NCBI GenBank assembly: GCA_963757395.1
Contig: CAVWRK010000006.1
Location: forward strand, 115,914-179,913
Length of the DNA stretch: 64,000 nucleotides
Reading direction: 5' to 3'
Source of the DNA: DATAOG01 sp963757395
Lineage (GTDB): Bacteria > Pseudomonadota > Alphaproteobacteria > Geminicoccales > Geminicoccaceae
Shown here piece by piece: positions 24,578-33,481 of the stretch (position 1 is the stretch's first letter; each line of letters opens with the position of its first letter). The position numbers were made by a program, and so were the translations under genes. The notes beneath the pieces were generated by a model. It ran no database searches and was not told where the DNA came from. It was given only the letters and a program-made list of their open reading frames with translations.

Positions 24578-25819
24578 TCAGTCCGACCCGGTGCCGGTCA
24601 TGTTCGGCACCGCGACGATCTGAGCGCTGGGGCGCGCTCGGAGTTCGAGCGGTTCGGAGAGCAGGTTCCACCAGTGCTCGAGATGCCGCACGTGCAGCTT
24701 ATGCTTGAGGCTCTCGAACTTCACCCGCAGGGCATCGTCGCTCGCGCCGTCGCCGGCCTGTAGGAACGGTTCGAGGAGCTTGCGGCCGGCCTCGCTCGCG
24801 CCCAGGTCGAGGACGGTGACCATGTCGCGGATGCCCTTCTCCCGCGCCGCGAGGAAGAGCTTCGGTCCGAGCTCGGCCAGCAGCTGAGCCTGGGCGATCC
24901 AGTCGATGATCTCGACCAGGCCGTAGGGCGATCCGACGTAGAGCAGGATCGGGTTCATGGTCGCGAGGTTCTGGACGTCGGTGATCTCGAGCTGATTGAG
25001 ACGGAACTTGATCGTCGGGTCGATGCCGTCGATCAGATCGAGCGGGAAGGAGCGTCCGATGTCCTTGGCCTCCGGCACCTCGCGCTTGATCCTGAGCCAG
25101 CCCGGCAGACGCTCGATCAGGACGTTGACACCGAGCGAAGGATAGAGGCCGGAGAGGAAGGCGATCCCGAGGACCGGGGCGACCACGAGCGTGCCGCCGA
25201 CTTCGGCGGCGACGACCTGGCGCAGCGCCCAGGCGACGAAGACGGTCAGCAGGATGTGGGCCGACGTCCGAAGGAAGCTGAGTGGCGACAGATCGAAGTT
25301 GGCGATCCGCAGGATCAGGTAGTCGATCGACCAGATGTAGGCACCGACGAACGCGGCCCCGACGACCAGCGCGGTCGCATTGCCGAACTCCAGCGAAGCC
25401 TCGCCGTTGCCCACGTTGTCCACATGCAGGCCGGCCAGGAGAACCTTGGTGAAGTCCGCCCATTCGCGGCCGTACCCGAACACCAGGGCAAAGCCGCAGG
25501 CGCTCAACAGCACGAAGATCGCGGTCGGCAGGAAGTAGATGCCGATCTCGCCGAGCCAGGTGAGCACGTGCCCGCCCGTGCTCTTGGCTCCGGACTCGAC
25601 GTAGCGCGCGCGGACGAACTCGAGCGAGGCCGGTGAGACCGTTTGGCCGTCGCCCGCAACGCCGTCCAGGCCATCGGCGAGGTTGTCGATCATTGCAAGT
25701 CGGCGGACCCGCACGTTGCGGCGACTGACGAAGATCGAAAGCGGCAGGAGCAGGCTCAGCAGTGTGACGAAGATCAGCCGCGGGAACCCGAGGTCGAAAA
25801 CGTACAGGATCCAGTTCAT
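24578..25819 (-). CDS. Multi-pass membrane protein of unknown function
   Basis: The 413-residue protein has hydrophobic segments at about 5-30, 88-115, 145-170, 183-205 and 212-235, so about five TM helices. A soluble C-terminal half includes a helical part read as LNQLEITDVQNLATMNPILL, then YVGSPYGLVEIIDWIAQAQLL. This recalls helix-hairpin-type repeats, but no domain is assigned. The gene lies alone between a duplicated ABC scrap and the ABC exporter. No family is recognised. The frame is intact and codon use matches the neighbours. Confidence 0.7.
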   Translation of the reverse strand: MNWILYVFDLGFPRLIFVTLLSLLLPLSIFVSRRNVRVRRLAMIDNLADGLDGVAGDGQTVSPASLEFVRARYVESGAKSTGGHVLTWLGEIGIYFLPTAIFVLLSACGFALVFGYGREWADFTKVLLAGLHVDNVGNGEASLEFGNATALVVGAAFVGAYIWSIDYLILRIANFDLSPLSFLRTSAHILLTVFVAWALRQVVAAEVGGTLVVAPVLGIAFLSGLYPSLGVNVLIERLPGWLRIKREVPEAKDIGRSFPLDLIDGIDPTIKFRLNQLEITDVQNLATMNPILLYVGSPYGLVEIIDWIAQAQLLAELGPKLFLAAREKGIRDMVTVLDLGASEAGRKLLEPFLQAGDGASDDALRVKFESLKHKLHVRHLEHWWNLLSEPLELRARPSAQIVAVPNMTGTGSD

Positions 25820-26090
25820 TGCACGTCTCCAAAAAACAATCGCCAGTACACCTGTGAGCGTATGGCGTGGCCTCGCGTTCGCCTGTGAAGTGCTTCACTG
25901 CCCGATGATGACGACGTCCGGACCCAGGGCGGTGGTGCTTGGCTGCGGTTCTGGGGCGAACGGCCGCGGCGTTGGTTGACCAGTCGGCGGAGTGAGCCAT
26001 ATCCCGCTTGCCGGGCGGATCGACGGCCGGGGTGATCCGGTGTAGAAGGGCGCCCGAGGTCGGTTCGGTGGGGGAGGCAGTGGCCAGCCG

Positions 26091-26888
26091 ATGTCGGAGA
26101 CGGCAACCCTGGGTGGGCGCACGGGCGGCGCGCCCGAAGCCCGACAAAGTGGACAGCGGCTCGCCGCGCTCGAGGTCTCGGGGCTGAGCCACAGCTTCGG
26201 TAAGCGCGAGGCGCTGATCGACGTCGGCCTCAGGATCGCGCCCGGCAGCTTCACCGTGCTGCTCGGCCAGAACGGCGCCGGCAAGACCACGCTCTTCAGC
26301 CTGGTCACCCGGCTTTACAACAACAAGACCGGCAGCATCCGGATCTTCGGCATCGAGGTGCGCGACAGGCCCTCGCGGGCGCTGGGCGAGCTCGGCGTCG
26401 TGTTCCAGCAGCGGACCATCGATCTCGAGCTCACGGTCATGCAGAACCTGCTCTATGCCGCGGGGCTGCAGGGGATCGCGCGCGCCGAGGCGAAGCGGCG
26501 GGCGCTGGCGGAGCTCGCCCGCTTCGAGATGACCGAGCGCGCCCGCGACAAGGTCCGCCAGCTCTCGGGCGGCCAGATGCGAAGGGTCGAGATCGCGCGC
26601 GCGCTGCTGCACCGGCCAAAGCTGCTGCTGCTCGACGAGCCGACCGTCGGGCTCGACATCGGCTCGCGCCAGGGGATCCTGGAGCACGTCCGGCGGCTAT
26701 GCGCGGAGGAGGGGATCGGCGTGCTCTGGGCGACCCACCTGATCGACGAGGTCGGCGCCGAGGATCAGGTGGTCCTGCTCCATCAGGGGAGCATCCTCGC
26801 CGAGGGCGATGGCGCCGCGATCTGCGCCAAGGCCAAGACCAGCGACCTGCGCGGCGCCTTCACCAAGCTCACGGCGCGCGCGGCATGA
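26091..26888 (+). CDS. ABC exporter ATP-binding protein, PQQ-dependent alcohol dehydrogenase type
   Basis: The 265-residue ATPase has Walker A GQNGAGKTT, Q-loop VVFQQRTIDLELTV, signature RQLSGGQMRRVEIARAL, Walker B LLLLDEPTVGLD and the H-loop ATHL. The wording matches the ABC ATPase found with PQQ-dependent alcohol dehydrogenase clusters (TIGR03864-like, from memory). No dehydrogenase or cytochrome gene is in the window, so the exported substrate is unknown. Its Walker A region is duplicated at 24269. The permease gene follows after 16 bases. Confidence 0.9.
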   Translation: MSETATLGGRTGGAPEARQSGQRLAALEVSGLSHSFGKREALIDVGLRIAPGSFTVLLGQNGAGKTTLFSLVTRLYNNKTGSIRIFGIEVRDRPSRALGELGVVFQQRTIDLELTVMQNLLYAAGLQGIARAEAKRRALAELARFEMTERARDKVRQLSGGQMRRVEIARALLHRPKLLLLDEPTVGLDIGSRQGILEHVRRLCAEEGIGVLWATHLIDEVGAEDQVVLLHQGSILAEGDGAAICAKAKTSDLRGAFTKLTARAA

Positions 26889-26904
26889 TGGCGAGGGTCT
26901 CTCG

Positions 26905-27756
26905 ATGAGCGTCGCGAGCCTCGACCGGCTGGCCCCGGCCGCGGGCCGCGGCCTGACCGCTGCCCACTACTGGCGGGCGGCCGCGGTGATCATCAATCGC
27001 GAGGGGCTGCGCTTCGTCCATCAGCGCGGCCGCTTCGTCTCGGCGCTGGTGCGGCCTTTGGTCTGGCTCTTCATCTTCGCCGCGGGGTTCCGCTCGGTGC
27101 TCGGGGTCTCGATCCAGCCGCCGTATGAGACCTACGTGCTCTACGAGGTCTACATCACGCCGGGCCTGTGCGCGATGATCCTCCTGTTCGCCGGCATGCA
27201 GAGCTCGCTCGCGATGGTCTACGACCGCGAGATGGGCTCGATGCGCGTGCTTCTGGTGAGCCCGCTGCCGCGCTGGTATCTCTTGGTCGCGAAGCTGCTC
27301 GCGGGCACGCTGGTCGCGGTCCTCCAGGTCTATGCTTATCTGGCGGTCGCCTATCTCTGGGAGGTCGAGCCGCCGCCGATCGGCTATCTGACCGTGCTGC
27401 CGGCGCTGCTGCTCGCGGGCTTCATGTTGGGCGCGCTCGGCCTGATGCTGTCCTCGGTGATCCGGCAGCTGGAAAACTTCGCGGGCGTGATGAACTTCGT
27501 GATCTTCCCGATGTTCTTCGCGTCGTCCGCCCTCTACCCGCTCTGGCGGGTGCGCGAGGCCAACTACCTGCTCTGGCAGATCTGCCAGGCGAACCCGTTC
27601 AGCCACGCGACCGAGCTGATCCGCTTCGCGCTCTACGGCCAGCTCGAACCGACTTCGCTGCTGGTCACGGTCGGCTGCACGGTCCTGTTCCTCGGGGTCG
27701 CGATCCTGGGCTACGACCCGGCGCGCGGCTTCATGCAGGCAAGGCGCCCGGCCTGA
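26905..27756 (+). CDS. ABC-2 type permease partner of the PQQ-ADH-type exporter
   Basis: The 283-residue permease has about six TM helices of the ABC-2 type, with the family segment YDREMGSMRVLLVSPLPRWY and a C-terminal ALYPLWRVREANYLLW loop. It resembles PedC, the permease beside PQQ-dependent dehydrogenases. ATG 26905 fits, since the preceding ATPase ends at 26888. Just past its stop lies the breakpoint where the second half of mannonate dehydratase begins. Confidence 0.9.
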   Translation: MSVASLDRLAPAAGRGLTAAHYWRAAAVIINREGLRFVHQRGRFVSALVRPLVWLFIFAAGFRSVLGVSIQPPYETYVLYEVYITPGLCAMILLFAGMQSSLAMVYDREMGSMRVLLVSPLPRWYLLVAKLLAGTLVAVLQVYAYLAVAYLWEVEPPPIGYLTVLPALLLAGFMLGALGLMLSSVIRQLENFAGVMNFVIFPMFFASSALYPLWRVREANYLLWQICQANPFSHATELIRFALYGQLEPTSLLVTVGCTVLFLGVAILGYDPARGFMQARRPA

Positions 27757-27774
27757 GCCCGCGACCGGCCGGCG

Positions 27775-28315
27775 CGCGGTCGGACCGGTCTCGAGCGAGG
27801 AGCTCTGGCGGCGCCTCGAGGTTTTCCTGGACACGCTGCTGCCGATCGCCGAGGAGGCGGGCGTGGCGCTGGCCGCGCATCCCGACGATCCGCCGGTCGA
27901 GCGCCTGCGCGAGGCCGCCCGTAGCATCAACCAGCCGGCCAAGTACGACCGCCTGATCGCCCTCCACCCGAGCCCGATGAACCAGCTCGAGCTCTGCCTC
28001 GGCTCGGTCCAGGAGATGACCGAGGGCTCGGTCTACGACGTCGTCGACCGCTACGCGCGCGAGCGACGGATCGCCTACATCCACTTCCGCAACGTCCGCG
28101 GCAAGGTCCCGCGCTACCTCGAGACCTTCGTCGACGAGGGCGACATCGACATGGCGCGGATCGTCCGGAGCCTGAAGGAGCACGGCTACGACGGCGTGCT
28201 GATCCCGGACCACAACGCCGGAGATGACCTGCGGCGCCCCCTGGCACGCCGGCATGGCCTATGCGCTCGGCTACATGCGGGCCCTGATCCAGACCATCGG
28301 GCGCGCTTGGCAATA
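27775..28315 (+). pseudogene. uxuA: Mannonate dehydratase, C-terminal half (split gene)
   Basis: The frame opens without a start at GPVSSEELWRRLEVFLDTLL and continues as VALAAHPDDPP, YDRLIALHPSPMNQLELCLG and VYDVVDRYARERRIAYIHFR, all typical of UxuA (D-mannonate to 2-keto-3-deoxygluconate, hexuronate breakdown). After LIPDHN one extra base shifts the frame; one base over it continues PEMTCGAPWHAGMAYALGYM to TAG at 28315. The N-terminal half is on the opposite strand at 39730-40310, and its last residues (PGTV) would join exactly here. Confidence 0.88.
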
Positions 28316-28319
28316 GTCT

Positions 28320-28487
28320 TCAGCCGCTCGCCGCCGAGATGAGCATGCCGACCGCAGTCCCGATCGAGCCACCCCACATGATCCAGAAGTTGCGCAGACT
28401 GCGGACCGGGGTCGGCAGGCCGGGGAAGGTCTCGTAGCTGCTGAGCCAACGCTCGACGGCCCAGCTCCTTGCGCGCGGGCTCGGCAT
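28320..28487 (-). CDS. Possible small membrane peptide (55 aa)
   Basis: A short frame from ATG 28487 reads WAVERWLSSYETFPGLPTP, then RNFWIMWGGSIGTAVGMLIS before TGA. It has one good TM helix near the C-terminus. It could be a real small protein or the tail of a larger lost one, since it sits in the disturbed region next to the split uxuA. No family is recognised. Confidence 0.3.
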   Translation of the reverse strand: MPSPRARSWAVERWLSSYETFPGLPTPVRSLRNFWIMWGGSIGTAVGMLISAASG

Positions 28488-29180
28488 CGGCCCCCGCCTG
28501 GTACGCGGCCTCCACGCCCGCCAACAGGCGCTGGCGGCGCCGGGCCATGACGCGCGCCCGGCCGATCAGTCCTCGATCGCCTCGGCCGCCTGTTCCGCTA
28601 CAGCCTCGCCGCCTTCACTACGAGAAGCATCGGGTGGTGCTGCAGCCAATCGTCGAACACTATGACGGCGAAGGACTTGGGCGATAATCGAAGCACGCCA
28701 CGACCCACCAGCATCACCACCATGTCCCGAAAATAGATCCAAGATAGCTCATGTAAAGCGATGAGAGGACCGCTGGTCTCCCAAACATCATCAGACAATT
28801 CCCGCTGATTCGAGCAGCCGGCCGAAGGTCTGCGCGGCCGACAGGGCGCCGATCGGTCGGACCAACGGCGAACATCTTGAGGACACCGGAATCGCGTGGG
28901 CGCGGCGACGCCATCTCCGTCCCCCGAAACAGGCTGCTCGACGGCCATATTTTGCAGGGTCGACGACCGATCGATGGTGCTGGCTGCTACAGCCTTGGCG
29001 AGCCAGAGCCTGCGCTTTACCTTCGTTGCACGGTCAGCGTAGCATGGCGAGCGGGCTGCGGCCACCGACGTTGGCAGGCGGACGGCCACCGCCCGGCTCG
29101 ACGATCACGTGTATGGAAAGCCACTTCCGTCTCGCCTAGCGTCGAGATATCAACCGAAACGAGCCACGGGGAGCGAGGGC
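28488..29180. other. Gene-poor stretch of about 700 bases
   Basis: No confident gene. A minus-strand frame at 28598-29089 has a hydrophobic patch (YFRDMVVMLVGRGVLRL, then SPKSFAVIVFDDWLQHHP) that may be the end of a decayed gene. The rest looks random and is lower in GC than the flanks. Confidence 0.4.
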
Positions 29181-29771
29181 ATGAGCACGGTCCGGGACGA
29201 GGTGCTGAAGGCCAACGACGGTTATGCCAAGTCGTTCGGGGACAAATCCAAACTGGCGATGCCGCCGGCGCGGCGCTTCGCCGTGCTGACCTGCATGGAC
29301 GCGCGCCTCGATCCGGCCAAGTTCGCCGGCCTCGCCGAGGGCGATGCCCACGTGATCCGCAACGCCGGCGGCCGCGCCAGCGACGACGCGATCCGCTCGC
29401 TGGTGATCTCCTACAAGCTCCTCGGCACGCGCGAGTGGTTCGTGATCCACCACACCGACTGCGGCATGGAGACCTTCACCGACGAGATCATGCGCGACCT
29501 GCTGGCGAAGAGCCTGGAGACCGCGACGATCGACGCCAACGGCTGGCGGGATGTCGGCGCCGGCCCCGGCTCGAGCGAGGCCGCGTTCATCGACTGGCTG
29601 ACGATCAAGGACAACGCGGCGAGCGTGGTCGCGGACGTGCAGCGGATCCGCGCCCATCCGCTGGTCCCGCGCACGATCCCGATTTACGGCTACATCTATG
29701 ATGTGAAGAGCGGCCGGTTGGCCGAAGTCGGGCAGGCGAGCGCCGCCGGCAGGGCCCAAGGGGCGAGCTGA
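29181..29771 (+). CDS. Beta-class carbonic anhydrase
   Basis: The 196-residue enzyme interconverts CO2 and bicarbonate. The zinc ligands are visible as the cysteine in VLTCMDARLD (the C-x-D-x-R motif) and the His/Cys of HHTDCGM. RNAGGRASDDAIRSL is the family's substrate-side motif. ATG 29181 follows GGGAGCGAGGG; an upstream ATG at 29109 adds an atypical leader. The gene stands alone. Short beta-CAs of this form are cytosolic. Confidence 0.93.
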   Translation: MSTVRDEVLKANDGYAKSFGDKSKLAMPPARRFAVLTCMDARLDPAKFAGLAEGDAHVIRNAGGRASDDAIRSLVISYKLLGTREWFVIHHTDCGMETFTDEIMRDLLAKSLETATIDANGWRDVGAGPGSSEAAFIDWLTIKDNAASVVADVQRIRAHPLVPRTIPIYGYIYDVKSGRLAEVGQASAAGRAQGAS

Positions 29772-29862
29772 GCCGGGAGGTCGCCGGTAACCGGCCGCCC
29801 TTGCCGCATCGCCGGCGATGTCCGATCTTTGCTTGAGCAGCCACCCGGGAGGGGTCGCGACG

Positions 29863-30663
29863 ATGACAGCGTGGGTCGGGGGTGATCGCGCGGCGTGGCG
29901 CGCCCGGCTTCGCAGGCTCGCCAGCGGGCTCGCGCTCGCAGGCCTGTTGGCCGCGTGCGAATCGGCGCCGATCACCGGCCGGAACCAGCTGATTCTGGTG
30001 CCGGAATCCCAGGACGCGCAGATGGGGCTCCAGGCCTATCAGGAGATCAAGAAAGAGGAGAAGGTCTCGAACGACCCCAAGCTCAACCAGGAGATCCGCG
30101 CGGTCGGGCAACGGATCGCGGCGATCAGCGGCCATCCGGACTGGGACTGGCAGTTCACCCTCTTCCAGGACGACGAGCCGAACGCCTTCGCCCTGCCGGG
30201 CGGCAAGGTCGGGGTCAACACCGGGCTGTTCAAGGTCGCCAGGAACGACGCCCAGCTCGCGACCGTGCTCGGCCATGAGGTCGGCCATGCGGTCGCGCGC
30301 CACGGCGCCGAGCGGATGTCGCAGGGCATGCTCGAGCAGGCCGGGCTGGCGGTTCTCGGGGCCACGACCGGCGCCGGCTATGCCCAACTCGCCGCCCAGG
30401 CGGCAACGCTCGCGATCATCCTGCCCTATTCGCGCACCCAGGAGAGCGAGGCCGACCACATCGGCCTCATCCTGATGGCCAAGGCCGGCTACGACCCGCG
30501 CCAGGCGATCGAGCTCTGGCAGAACTTCCAGAAGCTCGGCGGCGACCGGCCGCCAGAGTTCCTCTCGACCCACCCCTCCGAGGGCACGCGGATCGAGCGC
30601 CTGCAGGAGCTGATGCCCGAGGCGCTCGCCATCTACCAGGCCCAGGGCGGCAAGCTCAGCTGA
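29863..30663 (+). CDS. M48-family metalloprotease lipoprotein
   Basis: The 266-residue protein has a lipobox LLAAC near residue 33, preceded by a hydrophobic signal (LASGLALAGLLAAC). The zinc motif HEVGHAVARH and the downstream glutamate ligand in ESEADHIGLI are intact. These Oma1/LoiP-like peptidases are anchored on the periplasmic side and take part in envelope protein quality control. ATG 29863 follows GGGAGGGG. The HPSEGTRIERL tail is typical. Confidence 0.92.
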   Translation: MTAWVGGDRAAWRARLRRLASGLALAGLLAACESAPITGRNQLILVPESQDAQMGLQAYQEIKKEEKVSNDPKLNQEIRAVGQRIAAISGHPDWDWQFTLFQDDEPNAFALPGGKVGVNTGLFKVARNDAQLATVLGHEVGHAVARHGAERMSQGMLEQAGLAVLGATTGAGYAQLAAQAATLAIILPYSRTQESEADHIGLILMAKAGYDPRQAIELWQNFQKLGGDRPPEFLSTHPSEGTRIERLQELMPEALAIYQAQGGKLS

Positions 30664-30695
30664 CCGGCTCGGCGCCGGCGCGCTGCCCTGCCGCC

Positions 30696-31637
30696 TCAGC
30701 GCAGCAGGCGAACCGCCTCCAGGACGCCACCGAGCAGGCCGATCGCGAGCACGGTCGCCGCGAAGCACAGCAGCGAATAGCTCAAGGCGTCGGCCGCCGG
30801 AACCGCATAGGGCGCCAGCAGCAGGACCAACGCGCCCTCGCGCAGCCCGAGCCCGGCGAGGCTGACCGGCAGCAGCGTGACCAGGATCGCGGCCGAGCGC
30901 GTCCAGCCGATCGTCAGCAGCGACAGCGGGAGCTGCAGGGCGGCCGCGACCATCCCGAAAGCCAGGATGCCGACCAGGTGGATGGCGATCGCGATCAGGA
31001 AGACCTGTACGAGCAGCGACCGGGGCAGACGGCGCGCGCGGCCGAGCGCGTCGCGCAGCGACGCGAGCCGGTGCGGCCACCAGCGGGCCAGCCGGGCGCG
31101 CAGCCGGCCGGCGAGCCGCAGCTCGGTGAGCAGGAGCCCCTGCAGCGCCAGCAGCGGGGCGAGCGCGCCGAGCATCAGGGCCAGCGCCGGCCAGCTGCCG
31201 CTCGGCCACTCGAGCAGCCAGAACAGGACGCCGACGGCACATAGCGTGATCGTCGCGATCAGACGCTCGATCGCGAGTGCCATCGCGGTCGCCGCATAGG
31301 CGCGCCCGCGCCGGCTGATCTGATGGAAGCGCGCCAGCACGCCGGTGACATTGCCGGCCGGCAGCAGCAGGCCGTAGAACACGGCTGCCAGGTTGATCTG
31401 GAACAGGGCAAGCGTCGGCACGCTCGAGCCCAGGCCCTCGACCAGGCGCCGCAGGCGCTCCGCGATCAGCCATTGGCTGCCGAGCGCGGCCAGGACCGCC
31501 ATGCCGACCCACCACGGCGCCGCCCCGGCGAGGGTCCGGCCGACCTCGGCGGCGGGAATCCGGCTGAACAGCCAGACGAGGATCAGGGCCGCCACGGCTA
31601 CCCGGGCGAGCGCTCCGAACCAGCGCTTCCAGCTCAA
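30696..31637 (-). CDS. Flippase-like integral membrane protein (UPF0104/LPG synthase TM region)
   Basis: About 313 residues with roughly eight TM helices. Family cues are LFSRIPAAEV, QINLAAVFYGLLLPAGNVTG and LPVSLAGLGLREGALVLLL. Relatives move or modify lipids and isoprenoid-linked sugars. The start is TTG 31637, whose TTGA overlaps the phosphodiesterase stop, giving tight coupling. It forms a minus-strand operon with the phosphodiesterase and acetyltransferase. Confidence 0.85.
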   Translation of the reverse strand: MSWKRWFGALARVAVAALILVWLFSRIPAAEVGRTLAGAAPWWVGMAVLAALGSQWLIAERLRRLVEGLGSSVPTLALFQINLAAVFYGLLLPAGNVTGVLARFHQISRRGRAYAATAMALAIERLIATITLCAVGVLFWLLEWPSGSWPALALMLGALAPLLALQGLLLTELRLAGRLRARLARWWPHRLASLRDALGRARRLPRSLLVQVFLIAIAIHLVGILAFGMVAAALQLPLSLLTIGWTRSAAILVTLLPVSLAGLGLREGALVLLLAPYAVPAADALSYSLLCFAATVLAIGLLGGVLEAVRLLR

Positions 31638-32923
31638 ATTCGGGCGCTCGCCGGCCCGCAGGGGCACCGGCGGAACACGCTCCGCCCGCGCATCGTCGCG
31701 GCCGGCGAGCGCCCCAGCAGGGCGAGCAGGCTCGGCGCGATGTCGATCAGCTCGACCTCGTCGGCAGCGGCCTGGTAGCCATCCTCCGCCAGCAGCATGA
31801 AGCCCGCTTCGCTGTCGGCCTCGGACAGATAGCCGTGGTCCGCCTGGTGCCACGGCGTTCGCAACCGCTGCCGTTGCTGGCGGTCGGTCAGGGTGACGAT
31901 CAGGCTCGCGAGCGGTTGATGAAAATCGTTGGGAAAGAACGTCGCCCCCGGACGGGCGTAGAAGTACGCATCGCCGTAGCGGTTGTCCGGGAATTTCAGC
32001 CCGTAGCGGGCCATCGCCTCGTAGCCCAGCAATCGGCCGTCGCCCAGCGCCATCAGATGGGCCGTGATCGTTGCCCGGGCGGCCTCGGTGTGAAACCAGA
32101 ATGTCGCCTTGCTGTTCTCGACGAACCGGTCGTATTCGACCGGCGGGACATCCAAGGCGCGCAGCCCGGCGACCAGATCGACCACCCGGTCGACCGGCTC
32201 CATGCCGTGATCGGACAGCAGAACGAAACCGAGGCCGTTCTGCCGGCACTTGGCATGCAGGGCGGCGACGAAGTCGTCGATGCCCGCGCACAGCTCCCGC
32301 ATCCGTTCCTGGTTGCTCATCTGCCAGTGCTGCAGGTGATCGAGACAGTGGACATCGACCATCTCCAGGACATAGTCGCCGTTGCCGATCTGACCGCGCG
32401 CTCGATCCAGGCCCCAGTAGTCGTCAAAATAGACGTAGCGGCTGCGGTCGGCACCGATCAGCGTGAGCGGGGTCGCGAAGCCGTTGATCGGCCGCTCGGT
32501 CTTGGTCAGGTCTGGGGAATATTTGAGATTGAAGCGCAACCAGTCGAACCGCCGGCGCCGGCGCGGCGGCATGGTCGCGAGATCGAGCGGACCGACGACC
32601 AGATGCCGGAGGCCCTGGACCGAGGTCGTGACCAGGTCCGGCAACCGGTCGACCAGCTTCTGCACCGACGTGCGGGTCGCCCAATCGGGCCTGAGGCGCG
32701 GCCCCCAGAGGCCATGCTCCGCCGGATAGGTGCCGGTCAGCATGGTCACCAGCTGATCGGTCGACGGTTGCGCCCGAAAGCGCACCGAGGGGCAGCTTGC
32801 GAGCAGGCGAGCGACGAAAGGGAAAGCGCCGGCCGCGACCTCGCGCAGATCGAGCGCCGGCAGATAACAGACGAACAGACGCTCCAATCGCTCGCCCTGC
32901 TTGACGGCGTGACCGGCACTCAC
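31634..32923 (-). CDS. Alkaline-phosphatase-superfamily phosphodiesterase/pyrophosphatase
   Basis: About 429 residues. The nucleophile region STDQLVTMLTGTYPAEHGLW and the metal sites (VDVHCLDHLQHW, LLSDHGMEPV, a C-terminal HGYLS) fit the type I phosphodiesterase/nucleotide pyrophosphatase branch. No signal peptide is seen, so it is probably cytosolic. GTG 32923 overlaps the acetyltransferase stop by four bases (GTGA) and is therefore preferred over any upstream start. Its coupling to a flippase-like membrane protein suggests a lipid-linked or sugar-nucleotide substrate (inference). Confidence 0.88.
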   Translation of the reverse strand: MSAGHAVKQGERLERLFVCYLPALDLREVAAGAFPFVARLLASCPSVRFRAQPSTDQLVTMLTGTYPAEHGLWGPRLRPDWATRTSVQKLVDRLPDLVTTSVQGLRHLVVGPLDLATMPPRRRRRFDWLRFNLKYSPDLTKTERPINGFATPLTLIGADRSRYVYFDDYWGLDRARGQIGNGDYVLEMVDVHCLDHLQHWQMSNQERMRELCAGIDDFVAALHAKCRQNGLGFVLLSDHGMEPVDRVVDLVAGLRALDVPPVEYDRFVENSKATFWFHTEAARATITAHLMALGDGRLLGYEAMARYGLKFPDNRYGDAYFYARPGATFFPNDFHQPLASLIVTLTDRQQRQRLRTPWHQADHGYLSEADSEAGFMLLAEDGYQAAADEVELIDIAPSLLALLGRSPAATMRGRSVFRRCPCGPASARI

Positions 32924-33480
32924 GTCCGCTCGGCCGGCACCGAGGCCGCACCCGCACCGAGCGGGCGCTGCATGATCACCGTGTCCAGCCAGCGGCCGAA
33001 CTTGCAGCCGACGTCCTGGAGCACGCCCACCAGCCGGAAGCCCGCCTGCTCGTGCAGGCGGATCGAGGCGAGGTGCGCCGAATCGCCGATGATCGCGACC
33101 ATCTGGCGCCGGCCGCTCGCGGTCGCATCGGCGATCACGCGCTCCAGCAGCAGCCGCCCGAGCCCCTGGCGGCGCGCGAAGCGGGCGATGTAGACCGAAT
33201 CCTCGCAGGTGTGCCGATAGCCGACCCGGGTCCGATACGGCCCGGCATAGGCGTAGCCCGCGACCCCGCCGTCGACTTCGGCGACCACGTAGGGCAGCCC
33301 CGCCGTCCGGATCGCCCGCCAGCGCGCGCCAAGCTCGGCGACGTCCGGCGGCTCCAGCTCGAACGACGCCGTGCCCTCCAGCACCTCCAGCCGGTAGATC
33401 GCCCACACCCCCTCGAGGTCGCCCTCGAGAGCATCGCGAACCACCGGCTGCGCGCTCAAGCCATTTTCCCCCGAGCTCAA
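32920..33480 (-). CDS. GNAT N-acetyltransferase, phosphinothricin-acetyltransferase-like
   Basis: The 186-residue enzyme has an acetyl-CoA-binding RRQGLGRLL segment (the Q/RxxGxG/A motif). It also has PAT-type wording: RDALEGDLEGVWAIYRLEVL, AGYAYAGPYRTR, HTCEDSVYIAR, then HLASIRLHEQAGF and VGCKFGRWLDTVIMQR. Such enzymes acetylate the amino group of small acids such as phosphinothricin or methionine sulfoximine. It is the first gene of a three-gene overlapping operon and starts a base before the oxidoreductase stop region. Confidence 0.9.
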   Translation of the reverse strand: MSSGENGLSAQPVVRDALEGDLEGVWAIYRLEVLEGTASFELEPPDVAELGARWRAIRTAGLPYVVAEVDGGVAGYAYAGPYRTRVGYRHTCEDSVYIARFARRQGLGRLLLERVIADATASGRRQMVAIIGDSAHLASIRLHEQAGFRLVGVLQDVGCKFGRWLDTVIMQRPLGAGAASVPAERT

Positions 33481-33481
33481 C

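Noticed and set aside
24699..26687. A 662-codon open frame on the minus strand
   Set aside because: It runs antisense across the ABC ATPase gene and then through the membrane-protein gene in the wrong frame. Its translation is Arg/Pro/Ala-rich noise typical of GC-rich shadow frames.
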